This document shows, in pieces, positions 1-6,998 of a stretch of 10,232 nt of DNA. Made by a program: the position numbers and the translations under genes. Source of the DNA: Spirochaetaceae bacterium. GTDB taxonomy: Bacteria; Spirochaetota; Spirochaetia; Treponematales; Breznakiellaceae. Location: positions 1 through 10,232 of the forward strand of contig JAIRSS010000175.1 of NCBI GenBank assembly GCA_031255315.1, given 5' to 3'. The notes beneath the pieces were generated by a model. That model worked only from the letters and a program-made list of their open reading frames with translations, searched no databases and was not told the DNA's origin. How positions within the stretch are numbered: the first letter of the stretch is position 1; every line of letters starts with the position of its first letter.

Positions 1-2
1 AG

Positions 3-800
3 GATACCCCCTATATCAGTATCGACACACACGCCGGAGCGGGGGTTTATTCCCTTGCCGGCGGCTATGCCCTGCAAACCCGGGAATGGAACCAGGGGAT
101 TGGCCGGCTGTGTGGGCGGCTGCCGGACCGGGGGGGCAACAGCGCCGCTCCCGAATCCGCCCATCCGGTCTTGCCCCCGCTGCTTGAGCGGCTTAGGGCG
201 CGTGCGGAAAATTTTCGGCCCCATCAGGCGAAAGGCTGGCAAGGGGGCGAGCCGTACTATCCGGGTTCCCCCGCTCTCATGAGCGCCCTGCTCCGCCCCT
301 GTGATAGGGCCGTATGTTTTGAGCTGCATCCTGCGGATTTCGCGGCTCTTACCCAGGCTCTGGGGCCCGACCGCCGGTTCAGGTTGAGGCGGGAAGACGG
401 ATTTCTGGGCCTCAAGAGCCTGCTTCCGCCCCCGTCCCGCCGGGCCTGCGTTTTTATAGACCCGCCGTATGAAGTAAAGGAGGATTACGAGAATCTCCCC
501 CGTACCCTGGCGGGAGCCCTCAGACGGTTTCCCACCGGACTCTACATCATCTGGTACCCCCTCTTGGGAAACAGGGATGCCGGGCTGCCGGAAACGCTCC
601 TTGGTCTTTACCAGGGAAACCGGTGCCGGGTGGAACTGTACACCGCCGCCCGGACAGACCGGGGCATGTACGGGAGCGGGCTGATCATTCTGAATCCTCC
701 CTGGATGCTGAAAGCCGCGCTGGAAAGCGCTATGCCGGTCATGGCGGACCTGCTGGGGGACGGCCGGAGCGGGTGGTTTTTACAGTGGCGGACTTCCTGA
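3..800 (+). CDS. rlmJ: 23S rRNA (adenine-N6)-methyltransferase RlmJ, 5' partial
   Basis: RlmJ methylates A2030 of 23S rRNA using S-adenosylmethionine. The reading frame is open from the left edge, so the start lies outside the window; about 265 of the family's usual 280 or so residues are present. The first visible residues read YISIDTHAGAGVYSL, the glycine-rich SAM-binding motif of the family. Further on come YYPGSP, FELHPADF, the catalytic FIDPPYEVK motif (DPPY type, N6-adenine methyltransferase) and the C-terminal GSGLIILNPPW. These match E. coli RlmJ in order and spacing as I recall it. The C-terminus ends normally at a TGA. The insertion between the SAM motif and the YYPGSP block (DRGGNSAAPESAHP) is low complexity and probably a loop. 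I am confident in the family; the exact target adenine is inferred from homology. Confidence 0.93.
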   Translation, partial: DTPYISIDTHAGAGVYSLAGGYALQTREWNQGIGRLCGRLPDRGGNSAAPESAHPVLPPLLERLRARAENFRPHQAKGWQGGEPYYPGSPALMSALLRPCDRAVCFELHPADFAALTQALGPDRRFRLRREDGFLGLKSLLPPPSRRACVFIDPPYEVKEDYENLPRTLAGALRRFPTGLYIIWYPLLGNRDAGLPETLLGLYQGNRCRVELYTAARTDRGMYGSGLIILNPPWMLKAALESAMPVMADLLGDGRSGWFLQWRTS

Positions 801-828
801 AGACTTTCCGGGAACCCGCCGCGGAGTG

Positions 829-834
829 TATACT
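829..834 (+). promoter_or_regulatory. Possible -10 box upstream of the adenosyltransferase gene
   Basis: TATACT preceded by TG (TGTATACT) lies just after the rlmJ stop. Eighteen bases upstream is only a weak -35 (TTTCCG, 805-810). If used, transcription would start near 841, which favours the GTG at 905 over the GTG at 785 as the start of the next gene. Weak evidence. Confidence 0.25.
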
Positions 835-844
835 CACGTTCAGG

Positions 845-876
845 GCTGCTTCAAAAACCGCGCGGTTTAGAACAGC
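845..876. repeat. Imperfect palindrome between rlmJ and the adenosyltransferase gene
   Basis: Left arm GCTGCTTCAAAAACCGC (845-861) pairs with right arm GCGGTTTAGAACAGC (862-876), with almost no loop and a few mismatches or bulges. The arm resembles the end of the inverted repeat at 10029-10086 (GAGGCTGTTCCAAAACC), so it may be a degenerate copy of the same element. A following T-rich stretch (TTTAATC, then TATTTT) means it could also act as a weak terminator for rlmJ. Confidence 0.45.
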
Positions 877-904
877 TTTAATCGTCTATTTTGGAGTAGT
901 TGCG

Positions 905-1477
905 GTGTATTACGGTTGTAATGGGGAAAAACTTGATGAAAAACCCGAGACGCTGACCCATCTTCGCGGCAATCAGTTGATCGAAAAAGACGCCCCCCTC
1001 ATTGTATTCCGGGGAAAGGTGGATACACTTACCGCCATGATCTTGGAAGCCCAGATTCTGGGAGGGGAGATGGAAAACGCCGCCTTTATACGGGATCTCC
1101 AGGAGATTCTCGTATTCGTGCGGAGCCTTCTATCCGCCGAATATCAGGGAACCCCTCTGGGGACATTCCGCGTTCTGGGGCTTTCTTCCGGAGAGCTTCG
1201 GGAACGGTCCCATCATCCTGAAAAATACTTCGGCTGCAAGCATTTGCTTATGGACTATACTATGGGCGCGTTGAGCCTCAGGCTGAATCTTCTGCGTACC
1301 GCCGCCCGGGAAACAGAACTGGCGGCGGTTTCAGCGTTCAAGGACGAATCCTGTCCCGGCAAATCCCTACGGCCTGATATTGTGGAAGCCCTTAACCGGC
1401 TTTCCAGCATCTTCTATGTTTTAATGTTCGCCTATTTACCTGAACACTTCACCCCCGCCGGAGATGCTGGTATTTAA
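905..1477 (+). CDS. EutT-like cob(I)alamin adenosyltransferase
   Basis: Predicted to transfer the adenosyl group of ATP to reduced cobalamin, making coenzyme B12. The body of the protein follows EutT: KPETLTHL near the start, then FRGKVDTLTA, LSAEYQGTPL, the RSHHPEKYFG block, LLNLLRTAARETELAA-like helices and LRPDIVEALNRLSS near the C-terminus. Enteric EutT has about 267 residues and begins with an extra domain and a Cys-rich metal site before KPDTLTHL. Here only one Cys (GCNGE) remains and that domain is missing. I chose GTG 905 (190 residues) because GGAG at 893-896 lies 8 bases upstream. An in-frame GTG at 785, overlapping rlmJ, would add 40 unconserved residues that run through the palindrome at 845-876. 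No eut or pdu genes are visible nearby, so a general B12-maintenance role is as likely as an ethanolamine role. Confidence 0.82.
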   Translation: MYYGCNGEKLDEKPETLTHLRGNQLIEKDAPLIVFRGKVDTLTAMILEAQILGGEMENAAFIRDLQEILVFVRSLLSAEYQGTPLGTFRVLGLSSGELRERSHHPEKYFGCKHLLMDYTMGALSLRLNLLRTAARETELAAVSAFKDESCPGKSLRPDIVEALNRLSSIFYVLMFAYLPEHFTPAGDAGI

Positions 1478-1522
1478 TGTATAAAGCGCGGCGCGGGAAG
1501 GAGAGGAAGGAACCGGCGGGGT

Positions 1523-2920
1523 TCATTCCCGCTTCAGAATCCTCAGCCATGAGCGTTCCAGGGGAACCGTGAGCCTTCCCGCGTCCGGGTAAAAGTCCGC
1601 GCCGGAAAGGAGGTCCCGCCACCGGGTCCGGCCGTTCCTTCCCGGAACATTCCCCGGCAGGGAAATCGTTTTTCCGCTTTCCGCGCTGTTCACCGCTACG
1701 ATAATTGCCTGGCCGCCAGGACCTTCCCGCAGAAAAGCGAACTGTTCGTGGGCCGTCAGAAGTTCCCAGTACCCGCCGTCCCACAGCGCCGGGTTCTCCC
1801 GCCGTATCCTGATGAAGTCCCGTATCGCCCCGGAAAGCGCGCCGACGCCGGCGGCGGGGCGGTTCTCCGGGGGAAGCCGTCCATCCTGATCCTCCCAGGC
1901 CGGCCTGAGCGGGGAATCGCTGTTGTTCCGTTTTTCTCCCCGCATCCCCCGTTCACTGCCGTAGTAAATAGAAGGGATCCCCGGCATGGTGAAGAGAAGC
2001 CCGTAGAGGGGAAAGAGATGCGCCGGGTTTCTCAGGACGCTCGCCGCCCGGTTGACGTCATGGTTGTCGGCGAAGGTGTAGAGTTTGATGTTCCGGTACA
2101 GGCCGTCCGGTCCCGACTGCCGCCTCAGGGACCAGGAGAGTTCGTAAAAATTCCGGTCGTTGAAACTTGACCACAGGCTCTTGTAGAGTTCGTAATTGGT
2201 AACCGAATCAAGCCGCCCTTCCCCGGCCCAACGGCGGTAATCCCCGTGAACCACCTCCCCCATAAGCCAGAAATCCCGCTTCATCTCTTTTGATCGGACG
2301 GAAAGCTCGTCCATAAAATCCGGGAGAAGCTGATCCGCCGCGTCAAGCCTCAGTCCGTCTATATCGAATTCCTCTATCCAGAACCTGACCGCCCCAAAAA
2401 GATGTTCCCTGACTTCCCGCGAAGCGCCGTTGAGTTTTACCAGGTCATAACAGCCGTTCCAGCCTTCGTACCGGAACGGGTCGCCCAGGGGGCTGCGGCC
2501 GGTGAAGTCAAGGCGGTAAAACCAGTCCCGGTACGCCGAAGCCTCGCGTTTTTCCACCAGATCCCGGAACGCGAAAAAGTGCCGGCCCGTGTGGTTAAAA
2601 ACACCGTCCAGAATCACGATGAACCCCTGGTCATGGAAGGCCCGGATCAGGGACTTCAGATCGCCGTTATTGCCGAGCCTCCGGTCCACATGATAATAAT
2701 CCAGCGTGTCGTACCCGTGGGCTGTGGACTCAAAGAGCGGCCCCAGGTACAGGGCGTTTATCCCCAGTTCCTCAAGCCGGGGTATGTGGGACGCCAGGGA
2801 ACGAAGCCCCGGCCCCGCCGGCTGCCTGAAATCATTCCGCTCCGGGGCCCCGCAAAATCCGAGCGGATAAATGTGATAAAAAATACGGTTTCCCATACCG
2901 CTTCCACAATCCGAAGTCAT
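1523..2920 (-). CDS. GH13 alpha-amylase family glycosidase (cyclomaltodextrinase/neopullulanase-like)
   Basis: Predicted to hydrolyse alpha-1,4 (possibly alpha-1,6) linkages in maltodextrins or related glucans. It has the (beta/alpha)8 barrel signature of GH13: region I DGVFNH (about residues 105-110), region II GLRLDAAD with nucleophile Asp193, region III LMGEVV with acid/base Glu222, and region IV FADNHD with Asp288. THGYDT-like HGYDTLDYY precedes region I, as in cyclomaltodextrinases and neopullulanases. There is no signal peptide and no N-terminal CBM34-like domain, so at 465 residues it is a short, probably cytoplasmic enzyme. The C-terminus forms a small beta domain. ATG 2920 was chosen because AGGAGG (2925-2930) lies just upstream; an in-frame ATG at 2938 would overlap the operator-like site. 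It lies downstream of the TetR gene in the same orientation, but a terminator intervenes. Substrate cannot be assigned from sequence alone. Confidence 0.9.
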   Translation of the reverse strand: MTSDCGSGMGNRIFYHIYPLGFCGAPERNDFRQPAGPGLRSLASHIPRLEELGINALYLGPLFESTAHGYDTLDYYHVDRRLGNNGDLKSLIRAFHDQGFIVILDGVFNHTGRHFFAFRDLVEKREASAYRDWFYRLDFTGRSPLGDPFRYEGWNGCYDLVKLNGASREVREHLFGAVRFWIEEFDIDGLRLDAADQLLPDFMDELSVRSKEMKRDFWLMGEVVHGDYRRWAGEGRLDSVTNYELYKSLWSSFNDRNFYELSWSLRRQSGPDGLYRNIKLYTFADNHDVNRAASVLRNPAHLFPLYGLLFTMPGIPSIYYGSERGMRGEKRNNSDSPLRPAWEDQDGRLPPENRPAAGVGALSGAIRDFIRIRRENPALWDGGYWELLTAHEQFAFLREGPGGQAIIVAVNSAESGKTISLPGNVPGRNGRTRWRDLLSGADFYPDAGRLTVPLERSWLRILKRE

Positions 2921-2936
2921 ACCGCCTCCTGTAAGC

Positions 2937-2953
2937 ATACCTACCGTTAGGTA
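2937..2953. promoter_or_regulatory. Candidate TetR operator upstream of the glycosidase gene
   Basis: ATACCTACCGTTAGGTA contains the perfect inverted repeat CTACC-GTTA-GGTAG (2941-2954). It matches the site in the tetR promoter (3599-3615 read on the - strand) at 15 of 17 bases. It sits 7 bases upstream of the AGGAGG of the glycosidase gene, where a bound repressor would block transcription. No convincing -35/-10 pair was found; TATGCT (- strand, about 2934-2939) is a weak -10. Confidence 0.65.
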
Positions 2954-2962
2954 GAGCCAGGT

Positions 2963-3006
2963 AAAAAAATAAAGAGCCGTCCCCGGCGGGTTAGCCGGAA
3001 CCGCTC
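2963..3006 (-). terminator. Rho-independent terminator of the TetR gene
   Basis: On the - strand, 15 bases after the TetR stop, a GC-rich hairpin spans 3006 to 2974. Its arms are GAGCGGTTCCGGC and GCCGGGGACGGCTC with loop TAACCC, and the stem has one mismatch and one bulge. It is followed by a T-rich tract (TTTATTTTTTT, 2973-2963). This should separate tetR from the glycosidase gene, so the latter needs its own promoter or read-through. Confidence 0.85.
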
Positions 3007-3021
3007 TGCCAACAGCCTGGG

Positions 3022-3588
3022 TTACGAAAAAATCCCGTACATATACTGATGGATTATCTGGTACCGGAGATGATCCTCCATGTGTATCTCGTCGTTCACC
3101 GTCAGGATGCCCCAGGTTTCGAGGAGGCCCATGAACGATTCGGCGTAGATTTTCTGCCGGTTCTTCATGTTGCCGTGATCCCTGCCTGCGTCCGTAAAGA
3201 GGGCTTCAAGTATCGAAACCAGTTCCTCCCTGAGCTTCCTGCCAGCGGCAAAGGCGGTGGTTTCAGGAGCGGAGAAGAAAAGGCCCATCATAAGCCTGAA
3301 AAAATCCCGGTGCGCCAGGGTAAAGTCCAGGGTTTCCCTGAAAAGCCCGGACAGGTTTGTAACGAGATCCCTGCGGTATTCCGCCTCCTTCCGAATAATT
3401 CCGGTGAGGGCTGTCCCATATTCCGCCGCCACTGCTTCCAGAAGCCCTTGTTTGCTGCCAAAGTAGTAGTACAGGGTCGGTTTGGTGATCCCCGCGGCAT
3501 CGACAACTTCCTGAATGGTCGCGGATTCATAGCCCCGCCGGGAAAAGAGGGCAAGGGCGGCTTCTATAATAGCGCTTCTGGTATCCAT
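3022..3588 (-). CDS. TetR/AcrR-family transcriptional repressor
   Basis: A 188-residue one-component regulator. The N-terminus is a typical TetR DNA-binding domain: helix 1 (SAIIEAALALFSRRGY) and then the helix-turn-helix ATIQEVVDAAGITKPTLYYYFGSK (about residues 23-46). The rest is an all-helical ligand and dimer domain without recognisable sequence specificity, so the inducer is unknown. The gene lies 105 bases downstream of smc in the same direction but has its own strong promoter. An inverted repeat lies inside that promoter, consistent with autorepression. The promoter is so close to the ATG that the mRNA would have almost no leader. A second copy of the motif precedes the glycosidase gene, pointing to control of carbohydrate use. 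Family assignment is secure; the regulon is inferred. Confidence 0.92.
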   Translation of the reverse strand: MDTRSAIIEAALALFSRRGYESATIQEVVDAAGITKPTLYYYFGSKQGLLEAVAAEYGTALTGIIRKEAEYRRDLVTNLSGLFRETLDFTLAHRDFFRLMMGLFFSAPETTAFAAGRKLREELVSILEALFTDAGRDHGNMKNRQKIYAESFMGLLETWGILTVNDEIHMEDHLRYQIIHQYMYGIFS

Positions 3589-3594
3589 ACCGCC

Positions 3595-3623
3595 AGTATA
3601 CCGAATGGTAGGTATACAGTCAA
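3595..3623 (-). promoter_or_regulatory. tetR promoter (TTGACT-N17-TATACT)
   Basis: On the - strand, TTGACT (3623-3618) and TATACT (3600-3595) are separated by exactly 17 bases, a near-consensus sigma-70 promoter. The -10 box ends 6 bases before the ATG (3588), so transcription would start at or next to the start codon, giving a leaderless or nearly leaderless message. Confidence 0.8.
3596..3617. promoter_or_regulatory. Candidate TetR operator in the tetR promoter
   Basis: A perfect 7-base inverted repeat, GTATACC-N8-GGTATAC, fills the promoter spacer and part of the -10 box. An overlapping inverted repeat, TACC-GAAT-GGTA (3599-3610), corresponds to the core shared with the site at 2937-2953. 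Size and symmetry suit a TetR dimer, and the position would block RNA polymerase. Confidence 0.75.
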
Positions 3624-3693
3624 GACTTTGGAGCGGGTCCTTCTGACGGCGATCCTGCCCCGAAACCCGGTTCTTATCGTATACGGCTGCTCT

Positions 3694-6600
3694 TTAGTCT
3701 CCACCTGCGGCGGGAACAGCCGCTTCCTCGAGGGCTTCAGCGTATTCTTCGGTCTTCCCGGTCTCGACCGGCGCGGGCGTCCCGGAAACACGGTCCCCGC
3801 CGGAGGCCTCCGGTATGGCGGGTTTTAGCCCGCTCCGTATGGGCCGAAGCATTTCCGCGCTTACCAGGGCCGGATCGGCCACATCAGGCGGGAGTTCCTG
3901 GCCTTCTTCGTATTCGACCTCTTCCTCCTGATAGGGCTCTTCATCGGCGATAGGTTTTGGCGGGCTGTATTCTTTTTCCAGCCGCACCGAGATAACCTTG
4001 GTTACCCCTGATTCCTCCATAGTTACCCCCAGCAGCGTTCCCGCGCCGGTAACCGTTTTCTTATTGTGGGTAATGACGATGAACTGGCTCATACGGTTAA
4101 ATTCCCGCAGAAGCTGGACAAAGCGGCTTACATTCTGTTCGTCTAAGGCGGCGTCTATCTCGTCCAGGAGGCAGAATGGGGACGGCTTAACCATGTAGGT
4201 GGCAAAGAGGAGGGCCACCGCGGTCATGGATTTTTCACCCCCCGAAAGGAGGTTGATATTCTCCAGCTTCTTCCCCGGCGGCTGGGCGTAGATCTCTATG
4301 CCCGATTCCAACACATGGTATTGATCCTGAAGCTGGAGTTTTGCCTGCCCTCCCCCAAAGAGGCGGCGGAACAAATTGTGAAAATTTTTCTTTATCTTGT
4401 TGTAGGTGGCGGTAAAGAGTTCCTTTGATTCCGCCCGGATCTCCTTAGCAATGTTTTCAAGATCGTTCCGCGCCTTGGCCAGGTCCGCAAGCTGCCCGGA
4501 AAGAAAATCGTACCGATCCTTGGTTTCGGAAAATTCTTCCGGGGCCATAAGGTTCACCGAACCCAGTTCCCGCCGTTTGCTTTTGGACCGGGCAAGCGCC
4601 TCCCGAAGTTCCGCCGCCGGGACAGTGATGGTAAAGATGCGTTCCTCAAACTCCATGAGGTCCCGGGAATGGCTTTCCCGGAAGTTGTCCTGGATGTTTT
4701 TGATTTCCGTTTCGGACTGCACCATCTCAAGATGGATCTTTTCCAGCTTTTCCTGCACCTTGACCAATTCAGCCGTACGCTTTTTGATGGTCTCCTGCTT
4801 CCCCGCAACATCGCCGTTCCGCCGGGCGATGTCTTTTTCAAGTTTTTCCAGTTCCGCTGAAAGCCGCATCCCTTTCTGTTCTATTTCGGCGAGCTCCGAT
4901 TCAGCGTCGGTGATGCGCTCCTCAATCTCCTCAAACCGCTTGCGGCTTAAAAAAAGCTCATCCTGTATTGTCTTGAGGAGAGATTCCTGCCCCGCGAGAT
5001 CCCTCCTGATGAGTTTTGCCTTTTCTCCGGCGGCCTGCGCCTGAGTAACGAACCGGGTCCGGGTTACCCGCAGTTCTTCCAGGGTTCCCCGGTATTCGGC
5101 GATCTTCCGGTTGAGTTCCTCCGTATCATGCCGCAGGGCGGCGATGCGTTCCTGCCGCCGGACAACCCCTTCCTTGGCGGCGCGGATGGCGGCGTCAAGG
5201 TTCCGCTTCCTGGTGATGATGCCTTCCGGGGCGAGAAAATCGTCCAGGAACGCGGGGGTGCTCCTACAGTAGGCGGCAAACAGGGAGCGGGCGCCGTCTA
5301 CATGGGCCGCGGCTTCCGCAAGGGCCCCGGCAAGGCTCTGGGCTATGCGCTCCAGTTCCTGGCCGGAAGGAAGCGGCCCGCCGGAAACGGCCCGTTCCGC
5401 CGCGGCGGCCAGGTCCAGGAGCAGGGCCGTTCGTCCGGACAGCAGGGTATGAAGCAGCCCCAGGGTATTGTTCATGGCCGCTTCGGTATTCCGGCGCCCG
5501 GACGCGGAATATCCCGCTTCCCGCAAGCCCGCGTCCAGGGCCGCCACAATATCATCGGTAATGGCCTCCAGGTCTTTTTCGTACTCCGCCCGTTCCTTCT
5601 CAAAATCCCGTATCTCTTCCTCGGCCTTACGGATCTGCGCGTTGTTTTCGTTAATACGAGAGGCGGCCAGATGGATGTTCTCCTCAAATGAACGGATATT
5701 GTCTTCAATATCGCCGGCCTTCCTCTGAAGGTCCCGGACCACCTCGTCCTGCTCTTCGGCGTCCCCGGTTAGTTCCTCAATTTTAATGGAAACCGCCCGT
5801 TCCCTGCTTTCGTTCTGCCGTATCGCCGTCTTGGTCTGAGTCCGCTGTTCCGCCAGGAGCTTCGCTTCCTTCTCTCGGGCGTTTTTCTCCACCGCAAGAC
5901 CGTAGATGTTTTTCTGGTATTCGATGAGCTTCTCTTCCATCGAATTGACCACATCCATATTCTCTTCCAGGGATTTATTGACCGCGTCCATTTCCGCCTT
6001 GATGGAATTCCGTTCCAGAGTCCGCTTATGGAGTTCCGCAGTCCGTTCATCCAAATCGTACTTGAATTGCTTGAGGCGCAGGAGCTGTATATCCAATTCA
6101 AAATGAAAAATCTCGTCCTGGAGGCGGCGGTATTCCAGGGTTTTGTCCGCCTGCACCTTGAGGGTGTCGTAGGATCGTTTGACCTCCCCAAGTATACCCT
6201 CCACCTGGCGCATGTTTTCCTCGGTTTTAAGGAGCTTCCGCTCCGCTTCGGCGCTTTTCACCTTGAACCGGGTAATACCCGCGGCCTCCTCGAAAAGGTA
6301 GCGCCGTTCATCGGGTTTGGATGACAGAATTTGATCGATTTTCCCCTGTTCCATCACTGAATACGCGGCCTTCCCCACGCCGGTATCCCAGAAAAGCTCT
6401 CGAATGTCTTTGAGTTTGACCGCGGTGGAGTTGATGAAGTATTCGCTCTCCCCGGACCGGAAGAGCCGCCGTTTAATTTGTATCTCCGGCACATCCATAG
6501 GGAGAAGCCCGGATTCATTGGCCAGGGTCAGCGTAACTTCCGCCACATTGAGGGGCCTGCGGCTTTCGGTCCCATTAAAGATGACATCCTCCATTTTTTC

Positions 6601-6774
6601 GGCCCGCATGGACCGGGACGCCTGCTCGCCCAGCACCCACTTTATGGCGTCCACCACATTGGACTTGCCGCAGCCGTTAGGCCCCAATAGGGCGGTGATC
6701 CCGTCGGCAAATTCGACACGGGTACGATCTGCAAAGGATTTAAAGCCAAGAATTTCAAGGTTTTTAAGAAACAA
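3694..6774 (-). CDS. smc: Chromosome segregation protein SMC with atypical hinge region
   Basis: ATPase that organises and segregates the chromosome, normally with ScpA and ScpB. The N-terminal head holds Walker A GPNGCGKS (residues 31-38) and the FEEAAGI block (about 161-167). The C-terminal head holds GSVNLMAPEEF (about 738-748), FRRLFGGG, signature LLSGGEKS (842-849), Walker B FCLLDEIDAALDE (from 867) and the ITHNKKT switch (about 900-906). Coiled-coil arms cover about 170-404 and 525-730. The segment between them (about 405-525) is Ala/Leu-rich, appears helical and shows none of the usual hinge motifs. At 1026 residues the protein is shorter than the usual 1150-1200, and it ends in an acidic Pro/Glu-rich tail of about 94 residues. 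The start is TTG 6774: GGAG lies 6 bases upstream, the next in-frame upstream triplets reach a TAA without another start, and MFLKNLEILGFKSF is the expected SMC N-terminus. Confidence 0.95.
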   Translation of the reverse strand: MFLKNLEILGFKSFADRTRVEFADGITALLGPNGCGKSNVVDAIKWVLGEQASRSMRAEKMEDVIFNGTESRRPLNVAEVTLTLANESGLLPMDVPEIQIKRRLFRSGESEYFINSTAVKLKDIRELFWDTGVGKAAYSVMEQGKIDQILSSKPDERRYLFEEAAGITRFKVKSAEAERKLLKTEENMRQVEGILGEVKRSYDTLKVQADKTLEYRRLQDEIFHFELDIQLLRLKQFKYDLDERTAELHKRTLERNSIKAEMDAVNKSLEENMDVVNSMEEKLIEYQKNIYGLAVEKNAREKEAKLLAEQRTQTKTAIRQNESRERAVSIKIEELTGDAEEQDEVVRDLQRKAGDIEDNIRSFEENIHLAASRINENNAQIRKAEEEIRDFEKERAEYEKDLEAITDDIVAALDAGLREAGYSASGRRNTEAAMNNTLGLLHTLLSGRTALLLDLAAAAERAVSGGPLPSGQELERIAQSLAGALAEAAAHVDGARSLFAAYCRSTPAFLDDFLAPEGIITRKRNLDAAIRAAKEGVVRRQERIAALRHDTEELNRKIAEYRGTLEELRVTRTRFVTQAQAAGEKAKLIRRDLAGQESLLKTIQDELFLSRKRFEEIEERITDAESELAEIEQKGMRLSAELEKLEKDIARRNGDVAGKQETIKKRTAELVKVQEKLEKIHLEMVQSETEIKNIQDNFRESHSRDLMEFEERIFTITVPAAELREALARSKSKRRELGSVNLMAPEEFSETKDRYDFLSGQLADLAKARNDLENIAKEIRAESKELFTATYNKIKKNFHNLFRRLFGGGQAKLQLQDQYHVLESGIEIYAQPPGKKLENINLLSGGEKSMTAVALLFATYMVKPSPFCLLDEIDAALDEQNVSRFVQLLREFNRMSQFIVITHNKKTVTGAGTLLGVTMEESGVTKVISVRLEKEYSPPKPIADEEPYQEEEVEYEEGQELPPDVADPALVSAEMLRPIRSGLKPAIPEASGGDRVSGTPAPVETGKTEEYAEALEEAAVPAAGGD

Positions 6775-6805
6775 CGTATACTCCGCTTAAAGGCTCTGTT
6801 TTCAT

Positions 6806-6835
6806 ATCATAGCCGAAATAGAGAACAAATGGAAA
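6806..6835 (-). promoter_or_regulatory. Probable smc promoter
   Basis: On the - strand, TATGAT (6811-6806; five of six consensus bases) lies 18 bases after TTTCCA (6835-6830; four of six). Transcription would start near 6799, leaving a leader of about 25 bases that carries the GGAG used by the TTG start. Confidence 0.5.
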
Positions 6836-6960
6836 CCAGGACGCCGGCGGCTGTTCCCCGTTCAAACGCAAACCCCGCCGCCTTCCGCCGTGAAATGAAA
6901 CGTTCCGCAGGTTTGGTGGAGGGGTTTTAAAACGGAGAATTACCGGGGCGCGGGGCCTGG

Positions 6961-6980
6961 CAGCCTGACTCAAGAGGCTG
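6961..6980. repeat. Short inverted repeat downstream of the peptidase gene
   Basis: CAGCCT and AGGCTG flank an 8-base loop, 19 bases past the peptidase stop. There is no T-tract on the - strand, so it is not a classical terminator. The rest of 6775-6998 holds the smc promoter and no recognisable gene. Confidence 0.3.
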
Positions 6981-6998
6981 TTTCTCCCCAAGTCCCGA

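Noticed and set aside
623..904. 5' extension of the adenosyltransferase frame into rlmJ
   Set aside because: It overlaps well-conserved RlmJ coding sequence in another frame, and the added residues look like Arg/Gly-rich shadow translation.
1478..1522. Gap between the convergent adenosyltransferase and glycosidase genes as a bidirectional terminator
   Set aside because: GC-rich, but no convincing stem followed by a T-run on either strand.
3624..3693. Terminator for smc
   Set aside because: Only a short GAACC/GGTTTC-like palindrome is present, without a T-tract.
4406..5044. Long + strand open frame opposite smc (212 codons)
   Set aside because: Ser/Arg-rich antisense shadow of the coiled-coil region of smc; no ribosome site or motif.
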